A stretch of 64,000 nucleotides of DNA from Microbacterium sp. VKM Ac-2923 (GTDB lineage Bacteria; Actinomycetota; Actinomycetes; Actinomycetales; Microbacteriaceae): contig NZ_JALGRP010000002.1 of assembly GCF_022815605.1 (NCBI RefSeq), positions 62,001 through 126,000 of the forward strand, in the 5' to 3' direction. The notes under the pieces were generated by a model. The model ran no database searches. It saw only the letters and a program-made list of their open reading frames with translations, and was not told the origin of the DNA. A program made the translations under genes and the position numbers. Below, piece after piece: positions 58,089 through 64,000 of the stretch; the first letter of the stretch is position 1; each line of letters begins with the position of its first letter.

Positions 58089-58559
58089 ATGACCCGCGAC
58101 GACGACCTGCAGACACTTCTACTCGCGGTGCACGCCCTCACGCGCATCGCGGCCATCGACACCCAGAACGACGCCCCGGCGGCGCAATGGCGCACGCTGA
58201 CGCTCCTGCGCGACCACGGACCGCAGCGGCTCGGCGATCTCGCGACCCTGAGCCGGGTGACCCAGCCGGGTATGACGCGGCTGGTGCATCAGATGGATGC
58301 CGCGGGCCTCGTCGAGCGCGCCGCGCACCCGAGCGACTCGCGCGTCAGTGTGATCCGGGCGACGGATCAGGGTCTCGACGCCCTCGCGGGCTGGTTCGAG
58401 CAGTTCCGCGCCGCGCTCGCCCCGCACGTCGCAGACCTGTCGGAGTCGGAGTGGGAGGCGGTGAGCATGGCAGCTACCGCGCTGTCGTTGCGCGTCGGGC
58501 TCGTGCCCGTTGCCCCCGCCATCGGATCGACCGCGAACGACAAGGAGGTCGTCCGGTGA
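58089..58559 (+). CDS. MarR family transcriptional regulator
   Basis: A 156-residue MarR regulator with winged-helix core (about 45-100, LGDLATLSRVTQPGMTRLVHQMDAAGLVER followed by DSRVSVIRAT). ATG 58089. Its stop overlaps the MFS start (GTGA), so it probably controls itself and the transporter from the tandem palindromes upstream. Confidence 0.92.
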   Translation: MTRDDDLQTLLLAVHALTRIAAIDTQNDAPAAQWRTLTLLRDHGPQRLGDLATLSRVTQPGMTRLVHQMDAAGLVERAAHPSDSRVSVIRATDQGLDALAGWFEQFRAALAPHVADLSESEWEAVSMAATALSLRVGLVPVAPAIGSTANDKEVVR

Positions 58560-59785
58560 GCACGGCTACCGCAGCACCCCGCATCTGGCAGCAGCCCGCT
58601 CAAGTGTGGGCTGTCGCGTTCGCGTGCGTCGTGGCATTCATGGGCATCGGTCTGGTCGATCCGATCCTGCCCGCGATCGCCGATTCGCTCGAGGCGACAC
58701 CGGTCGAGACCGAACTGCTCTTCACAAGCTACCTCGTCGTGACGGGCTTGGCGATGCTGGTGACGAGCTGGATCTCGAGCCGCATCGGCGCGAAGGCCAC
58801 ACTGCTGGTGGGCCTCGGCCTCATCGTCGTGTTCTCCCTCTTCTGCGCGCTCAGCGGCAGCGTCGACGCGATCATCGGCTTCCGCGCGGGCTGGGGTCTC
58901 GGCAACGCCCTCTTCATCTCGACCGCCCTCGCGACGATCGTGGGGGCGGCGTCGGGGGGAAGCTCCGCCGCGATCATCCTGTACGAAGCCGCGCTCGGCC
59001 TCGGCATCGCTGTGGGGCCGCTGCTGGGCGGCATCCTGGGTGAAGTGAGCTGGCGGGGCCCGTTCTTCGGCGTCGTCGTGCTCATGGCGATCGCGTTCGC
59101 GGCCGTGATGGTTCTTCTGCGCGGCCCCTCACCCGAGCGCACTCCCCTCGCCTTCAGCGCGCCGTTCCGCGCTCTCGGCCGCCCGGCGCTGGCGATCCTC
59201 GCCGCGACCGCGCTCTTCTACAACATCGGCTTCTTCACGTTGCTGGCGTTCTCGCCGTTCCCCCTCGGTTTCGGCGCAATGGGCATCGGCCTGACGTTCT
59301 TCGGCTGGGGACTGGGGCTGGCGATCACCAGCGTCTGGGTCGCTCCCCTGCTGCTGCGGCGCCTCCGGCTCACCACCGTGCTGCTCATCGCATTACCGCT
59401 CCTGGCCCTCGACCTCGTCGTCGCGGCGCTCGTCGTGTCGTCCGCGGCCGCCCTGGTCGCGTGCATCGTGGTGGGCGGACTCGTTCTCGGCGTCGTCAAC
59501 ACCGCGCTCACCGAAGCGGTGATGGAGGCGACCGACCTCCCCCGGTCGGTGGCATCCTCGGCGTACTCCGCCGTGCGTTTCCTCGGGGGTGCGGTCGCTC
59601 CCCCGCTCGCCGCGGTGCTGTGGCACACCTACAACGCCAGCGTGCCGTACCTGATGGCCGCGGCGGCCGTCGTGATCGCGACCGCCTGCATCCTGTTCGG
59701 GCGCCGGTTCCTCACGCACGTCGACGGCGCGCACGCAGATGCCGCAGACGTCGGAGCCGCGGTGCTGGTCGGCGACGCGGCCTGA
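58556..59785 (+). CDS. MFS transporter, 12-segment (DHA1) type
   Basis: A 409-residue transporter with about 12 membrane segments. LVDPILPAIADSLEAT is typical of segment 1, and the loop SWISSRIGAKATLLVG corresponds to motif A. GTG 58556 has AAGGAGG upstream and overlaps marR. Probably an exporter induced by its substrate through MarR. Confidence 0.88.
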   Translation: MSTATAAPRIWQQPAQVWAVAFACVVAFMGIGLVDPILPAIADSLEATPVETELLFTSYLVVTGLAMLVTSWISSRIGAKATLLVGLGLIVVFSLFCALSGSVDAIIGFRAGWGLGNALFISTALATIVGAASGGSSAAIILYEAALGLGIAVGPLLGGILGEVSWRGPFFGVVVLMAIAFAAVMVLLRGPSPERTPLAFSAPFRALGRPALAILAATALFYNIGFFTLLAFSPFPLGFGAMGIGLTFFGWGLGLAITSVWVAPLLLRRLRLTTVLLIALPLLALDLVVAALVVSSAAALVACIVVGGLVLGVVNTALTEAVMEATDLPRSVASSAYSAVRFLGGAVAPPLAAVLWHTYNASVPYLMAAAAVVIATACILFGRRFLTHVDGAHADAADVGAAVLVGDAA

Positions 59786-59827
59786 CCGCCGGCCCGCGGA
59801 CGTCCTCCGGACGGCGTGACGCACGGG

Positions 59828-59883
59828 AGGCGCCGAGTACCGACACCCCGATCGAATTCGATCGGGTGCGGCACTCGGCGCCT
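59828..59883. terminator. Long bidirectional hairpin
   Basis: AGGCGCCGAGT and its complement form an 11-base outer stem around a second CCGATCGA/TCGATCGG stem. It separates the MFS gene from the convergent beta-helix gene. Confidence 0.8.
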
Positions 59884-59897
59884 CTCGCGTCAGCGGG

Positions 59898-61685
59898 TCA
59901 GCCCCAGATGGAGGCGAGACGCTCGGCCGTCGGCACGGGCGCCACCTCGTCGAGGTCGTCGAGGGTCATCGGCTCGAGCTTGCTGAATCCGCGGTCGCCC
60001 TTCGTGCTCTCGGATGCGCCGACCTCGGAGAACGAGTAGTAGGGCGAGACGCTGCCCGCGACCGAGGTGGTGTCCATGGCGAGGCCCGACCAGGTGCCGT
60101 GGAGCGAGTTCGCACCGATGACAGGCTGACCCCCCTCGTAGACCGGGTAGCGGAGCTGCCCCGTCTTGCCACCGACAACGAGCGTGTTGCGGAACTCGCC
60201 ACCGCTGTTGTTGCCCGCGATGATGCCCTGATTCGTCGACTGGAACACCGCCGAATCCTCGATGACGACGTCGGTGATGGTCCCGTCGCCCGAGGTGGTG
60301 ACGAACTGGATCGTGTCCGTGTGGGCGCTGGATCCGCGCGCTTTGTAGTGCGGTGCGGCGTACAGCCCCGAGAAGGTGAGCCCGGCGATGTCGTACCCGC
60401 CGGCGGACTTCACTTCCATCCGGTCGTACCCGGCCCCCTCCGCGGCTTCGGTACCGGCCACCACCTCGATGACCTGGGTGTCTCGAACACCCCCGGCGCC
60501 GTTCGCGGTGATCAGCAGCGTGCGCACGGTCGTGTAGCCGAAGCCGACGGCATCCACATTACGGAGCATCACGGAGGTGTCACCGAAATCGATGCCGACG
60601 ATGGACACGCCGCGGAGGCCGACGAACGCAACGCCCTTGTCGCCGGCGGTCTTGACCGAGCCGACACCGTCGCACGGCGTCACAAGGATGCGTGAAGCAC
60701 GGTTGGCATTACCGACGTCCTGGATGACGCCCTTCGCGCTGGACCCCGCGCCGTTGCCACCCGTGATGGTGCCCGGGGTGACGCAGACTGCCACGTTGTC
60801 GGAGGTCTTGGACTCCGTCGCGATGGCCGCGGAGATCGCGGCCCACGTCGGCTTCACCTCGACGACGCGCGCCTCTTCGATGCGCGGCGTGTTCTCGGGC
60901 CAGTGCGTGCCGTCGGGTCCGACGGTGCTGACAGGGCCGGCGGGGTCGGGCGCGGGCACACTCGGCTCGACGGGAGTCGGCGTGGGTTCGGGTGTGGTCG
61001 GCTCCGGATCCGTCGGCTCGATCGGCGGCGACTCGGGACCGGATTCGATGATGGGTTCGGCCGTGAAGGCGATGTCGACGAGGCCGCTTGCGGTCTGTCC
61101 GATGGTGGGGTACCCGGCCGAGGCCTTGTACACCCCGGCCTTCGCGGGCGTGACGATGCCGTTGGTCGTCTTCGCCTCGGCGAAGAAATTCTCGATGGCG
61201 GGCATGCGGCCGTCGTTGTCGAGCACGCTGACGGTGTACGTGACATCCGCCTCGAGGTCGAGCGCGACCGGCACCGTTCGCCAGCCGACCGCGGCCACCG
61301 GATTCACCGGGACCTGGGCGAGAAGAGCGCCGGTGGCCGACCAGACCGATGCGCTGACGACACCGGAGTTGGACGCGTTCTGATAGAAGCGCACCGCCGA
61401 GAGCGAGCCCGATTCGGCGGGCGAGAACGTGAAGCCGACTTCAAGGGGACCGGAGACCGGCATGGCGGGAACCTGCGGCCGGGCACTGTCGGGGAGGAGC
61501 CCGACGGGACCGGTGACGGCGGCGACGCTGGGCGTTGCGCTCCCGGCGACGAGGGCGGCGGCGACGGCGACGGTGGTGACCAGCAGGGTGCGTCGGTGGC
61601 GGGCGGACGGACGGGACGGAACACCGGAGGCGGCGTTGAGTTCCATGGGCGCATTGTGCTTTCGGCTCGTGCTCAGGGTGCGCAT
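59898..61685 (-). CDS. Secreted protein: DUF4082 domain plus right-handed beta-helix
   Basis: A 595-residue exported protein. A signal segment (HRRTLLVTTVAVAAALVAGSATPSVAA, here in two parts) precedes a DUF4082-like domain (about 65-195: LEVGFTFSPAESGSLSAVRFYQNA and GWRTVPVAL). A Pro/Thr/Glu linker (about 215-255) leads to a region with beta-helix-like repeats (about 270-560), as in polysaccharide-active or surface proteins. No catalytic motif is obvious. ATG 61646 is an alternative start; neither has a clear ribosome site. Confidence 0.78.
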   Translation of the reverse strand: MRTLSTSRKHNAPMELNAASGVPSRPSARHRRTLLVTTVAVAAALVAGSATPSVAAVTGPVGLLPDSARPQVPAMPVSGPLEVGFTFSPAESGSLSAVRFYQNASNSGVVSASVWSATGALLAQVPVNPVAAVGWRTVPVALDLEADVTYTVSVLDNDGRMPAIENFFAEAKTTNGIVTPAKAGVYKASAGYPTIGQTASGLVDIAFTAEPIIESGPESPPIEPTDPEPTTPEPTPTPVEPSVPAPDPAGPVSTVGPDGTHWPENTPRIEEARVVEVKPTWAAISAAIATESKTSDNVAVCVTPGTITGGNGAGSSAKGVIQDVGNANRASRILVTPCDGVGSVKTAGDKGVAFVGLRGVSIVGIDFGDTSVMLRNVDAVGFGYTTVRTLLITANGAGGVRDTQVIEVVAGTEAAEGAGYDRMEVKSAGGYDIAGLTFSGLYAAPHYKARGSSAHTDTIQFVTTSGDGTITDVVIEDSAVFQSTNQGIIAGNNSGGEFRNTLVVGGKTGQLRYPVYEGGQPVIGANSLHGTWSGLAMDTTSVAGSVSPYYSFSEVGASESTKGDRGFSKLEPMTLDDLDEVAPVPTAERLASIWG

Positions 61686-62345
61686 TGATTTTCGCTACGC
61701 CCCGCGGCGGGTGCAAATGTCAGGACCGCTGCGGTGCAGCAAAGCCGACCATATACCCCGCCCATTACGGGGTGATTAAAAATGGACCGCGCTCGCCCGC
61801 CATTTCATCTCTCCGCGGTTGACGCGTCACCGCTTCGACGGTGGCAGTGGGGCGGAGAATTCGGCGTCCCCGCGCAGGAAGCGAACAGTCGTCCGCGCGG
61901 CCGTCCCCCGATCCGTCGGGCCTGCATCCACACGAGGCGGGAAATTTCACGATTGACAGGGAGTCGCGAGGTGCAAGATGATATCGGTAACTTTGCCCAG
62001 GTCGCCGGATTCGTCATTTCCGCGCTCCCGCCACAAGTGCTCCCTCGGAAATGACGGCCGAACGCCCGATGAATAGACCGGGTATCTCACCGCACGGCCG
62101 ACTCCGTCGCGCCGGAAGAATAACGGAATTCCTCGTCGATGACGGCTGTTCCGCCACCCGCGGCGGTCAGGGAGCTCCGGCGATGTCGGCCGCGCGGCGA
62201 ACGAGCACGTCCCATAGCTGAGGGAATCGCGCGTTTCCGCCGTCTGTCGACCCGGAGGAGGGCGTCCCGGCATGCGGCGACCTGCGCCGGCTCGACGTGG
62301 CGACGAGAGTGCATCGGCAACTCGGAGCGCGTCGGCGGAACGACT
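61686..62345. other. Intergenic stretch upstream of the beta-helix gene
   Basis: About 660 bases, partly less GC-rich than the surroundings (for example near 61760-61800 and 61940-62000). No frame has a ribosome site with a recognisable product, and no repeat or RNA was identified. It presumably holds the promoter of the beta-helix gene. Confidence 0.5.
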
Positions 62346-62381
62346 CAGCCCCCTCCCGCACAAGAGTGAGGAAGGGGGCTG
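62346..62381 (-). terminator. Terminator of tRNA-Lys
   Basis: CAGCCCCCT and AGGGGGCTG arms, just after the encoded CCA of tRNA-Lys on the minus strand. Confidence 0.7.
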
Positions 62382-62387
62382 AGTGGG

Positions 62388-62463
62388 TGGTGCACCCCCT
62401 GGGACTTGAACCCAGAACCCACTGATTAAGAGTCAGTTGCTCTGCCGATTGAGCTAGAGGTGC
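62388..62463 (-). tRNA. tRNA-Lys (CTT)
   Basis: Minus-strand cloverleaf starting GCACCTC; anticodon region GACTCTTAATC gives CTT, and the T arm has GGTTCAAGTCC. Acceptor pairs GGGGTGC, discriminator A, then encoded CCA. Confidence 0.95.
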
Positions 62464-62566
62464 GTTCCGTTCGGCCCGAAACTGACGTTCCGAACCGAGG
62501 GATTACGTTACCAGGCGTGACGTGAGGGCGCCAAATCGGCCGCGTGTCGACCGATATCCTTGAGCC

Positions 62567-63382
62567 GTGTCCCCGATCGAAGCGACGCCCCCGACCCTCA
62601 CCGACGACCTCGCCCTCGCGCTCCGCCTGGCCGATGCCGCCGACGCCGTGTCGATGCAGCGCTTCGACGCGGCCGACCTCCGCATCGACACCAAACCCGA
62701 CCGTACGCACGTGACCGAGGCGGACCTCGCCACCGAACGTGCGATCCGCCGGATCCTGGATGCCGAGCGGCCCGACGACGCGGTCCTGGGCGAGGAGTAC
62801 GGCTCCTCCGGCGACACGGCCCGCCGTTGGGTCATCGACCCGATCGACGGGACGCACAACTACATGCGCGGCATCCCGGTGTGGGCGACGCTCATCGCCC
62901 TCACCGTCGACGGCGTTCCGCAGGTCGGCGTCGTGAGCCAGCCGGCCATCGACCGCCGATGGTGGGCTGCCGTCGGCCAGGGCGCCTGGACCACCACCGC
63001 GTCGGGCGAGACGCGTGGCATCCGCGTCTCGGCGGTCGATGAGCTCAGTGCGTCGAGCATCAGCTTCCAGAGCATCGAGCAATGGGACGGTGTCGACCTC
63101 CTGCCGACTCTCGAGAGGCTCACGCGCGCGGTCTGGCGCGACCGCGCCTACGGCGATGCCCTGCCCTACATGTGGCTCGCCGAGGGTCGGCTGGAGCTCG
63201 TCGCCGAGTTCGACGTGAAGGAGTACGACATCGCCGCAATCGCCCCCATCGTGCGGGAGGCGGGTGGGCGCTTCACCGCCTTCGACGGCTCGGACCGCCT
63301 GGACGCGGGATCATCGCTCGCAACGAACGGCACCCTGCACGACGATTTCTTCGCTCTCCTGCACGGCGAGGACTCCCGGTGA
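62567..63382 (+). CDS. hisN: Histidinol-phosphatase, inositol-monophosphatase family
   Basis: Mg-dependent phosphatase; HisN-type members remove phosphate from histidinol phosphate in actinobacterial histidine synthesis. The 271-residue protein has GEEYG (metal ligand glutamates, about 65-69) and WVIDPIDGTHNYMRGIPVW with the DPIDGT motif; AEFDVKEYDIAAIAPIV supplies the last aspartate. GTG 62567. The N-terminal Met-rich variant and MRGIPVW favour HisN over SuhB. Its stop overlaps the lipoprotein start. Confidence 0.88.
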   Translation: MSPIEATPPTLTDDLALALRLADAADAVSMQRFDAADLRIDTKPDRTHVTEADLATERAIRRILDAERPDDAVLGEEYGSSGDTARRWVIDPIDGTHNYMRGIPVWATLIALTVDGVPQVGVVSQPAIDRRWWAAVGQGAWTTTASGETRGIRVSAVDELSASSISFQSIEQWDGVDLLPTLERLTRAVWRDRAYGDALPYMWLAEGRLELVAEFDVKEYDIAAIAPIVREAGGRFTAFDGSDRLDAGSSLATNGTLHDDFFALLHGEDSR

Positions 63383-63951
63383 TCGGCCCGCGTCGGCGTG
63401 CGACCTCCGCTGCGACCGTGGTCATTCTCGCCGTCATCGTGCTCACCGCCTGTACCAGCACCACCCCCGAATCCGCGCCGAGCGTCGCCGCGTCGGCCTC
63501 GGGCCCGGCTGTCGATGCGCCTCCGACGACGGCGACACCCGCGTCGGAGACGCCCGACCCGACGTGCGAGAACATCATTCCTCAGGCGACCGCCGACGAC
63601 TTCAAGAGTCTGGGCTGGGTCTCGCAGCAGGAGCCGTTCCGCCTCGGAGGGACGGCGCTCGACGAGGGCATCCAGTGCAAGTGGGGCGATCAGAGGATCG
63701 CGTCGGACCGCGTGCAGATCTTCGGATGGGCGCCGATCGACGCCGCCACCGCGGCCACCGCTCAGAAGGAGCTCGTCGCCTCCGGCTGGAAAGTCGAGGT
63801 CGACGACAACGGCACCTACGTCACCGAGAACCCGGAATGGCTCGGCGGGCGCGGCGTCGACGGCTACGGCCTGACCTACCTGTTCGGTGACGGCTGGGTG
63901 AAACTGGCCGACACGCGGCAGAGCCTGATCCTCGTCGACGCCCCCCGCTGA
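63379..63951 (+). CDS. Small lipoprotein, unknown function
   Basis: A 190-residue lipoprotein with a basic start, a hydrophobic segment and the lipobox LTAC (about residue 25), then a Ser/Thr/Pro linker (to about 60). The folded part has two cysteines (DPTCEN and IQCKWG) and ends DTRQSLILVDAPR. GTG 63379 in a GTGA overlap with hisN, so cotranscribed. No family recognised. Confidence 0.75.
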   Translation: MIGPRRRATSAATVVILAVIVLTACTSTTPESAPSVAASASGPAVDAPPTTATPASETPDPTCENIIPQATADDFKSLGWVSQQEPFRLGGTALDEGIQCKWGDQRIASDRVQIFGWAPIDAATAATAQKELVASGWKVEVDDNGTYVTENPEWLGGRGVDGYGLTYLFGDGWVKLADTRQSLILVDAPR

Positions 63952-64000
63952 CCCGTCCGAACGGATGCCGATGACCCGGCGTCACCGGTACGGGTTCGCC

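Overview
The window is high-GC DNA, densely packed with genes on both strands. It carries a block of core actinobacterial genes (recG-rsmD-thiL, ddl-gpsA-plsC-murA-leuD-leuC, ilvD-ilvB-ilvN-ilvC-serA-leuB-ilvE, gltX with tRNA-Gln). The short conserved proteins, the operon order and a heavily over-used GGATGCC/GGCATCC heptamer suggest the family Microbacteriaceae, most likely Microbacterium. That placement is inference; no rRNA is present to confirm it.

Layout. 1-9.84 kb: recG (cut by the left edge), rsmD, thiL, a DUF3515 lipoprotein, then a minus-strand chain leuC-leuD-murA-plsC-gpsA-ddl in which most genes overlap or nearly touch. A short Leu-rich leader peptide with competing hairpins precedes leuC. 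10-12.7 kb: a sulfhydrylase translationally coupled to an FMN monooxygenase. 12.9-17.1 kb: TerC-type membrane protein, an ECF sigma factor with a DUF4349 membrane protein, tRNA-Glu beside a partial copy of its own 3' end, and an MBL hydrolase. 17.2-21.4 kb: fructose PTS operon fruR-fruK-fruA-ptsH. 21.7-28.1 kb: a small lipoprotein, an iron(III) ABC importer with a DtxR/IdeR-type box, and a divergent two-component system. 28.3-31.2 kb: a large secreted repeat protein, a membrane-anchored protein and tRNA-Gln.

31.5-43 kb: gltX, a LysR/aminotransferase/MFS cassette, an FAH-family hydrolase, ilvE, leuB, an efflux pump with its TetR repressor, and a short less GC-rich patch with two small coupled secreted/membrane genes. 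43.2-51.4 kb: serA, two membrane proteins, ilvC, ilvN, ilvB, ilvD. Together with leuB, leuCD and ilvE this covers most of Val/Ile/Leu biosynthesis; leuA is not in the window. 51.5-54.3 kb: trehalose synthesis (otsA-otsB) and a small membrane protein. 54.4-59.8 kb: acetoacetate-type CoA-transferase/thiolase genes with a divergent IclR regulator, then a MarR-MFS pair preceded by two abutting palindromes. 59.9-64 kb: a secreted beta-helix protein, tRNA-Lys, histidinol-phosphatase and a lipoprotein.

No CRISPR array, transposase, phage gene or classical defence locus was seen. The most interesting items are regulatory (the leu leader, the tandem MarR operator) and the small low-GC gene pair near 42.4 kb; that pair is the only candidate for something undescribed, and the case is weak.
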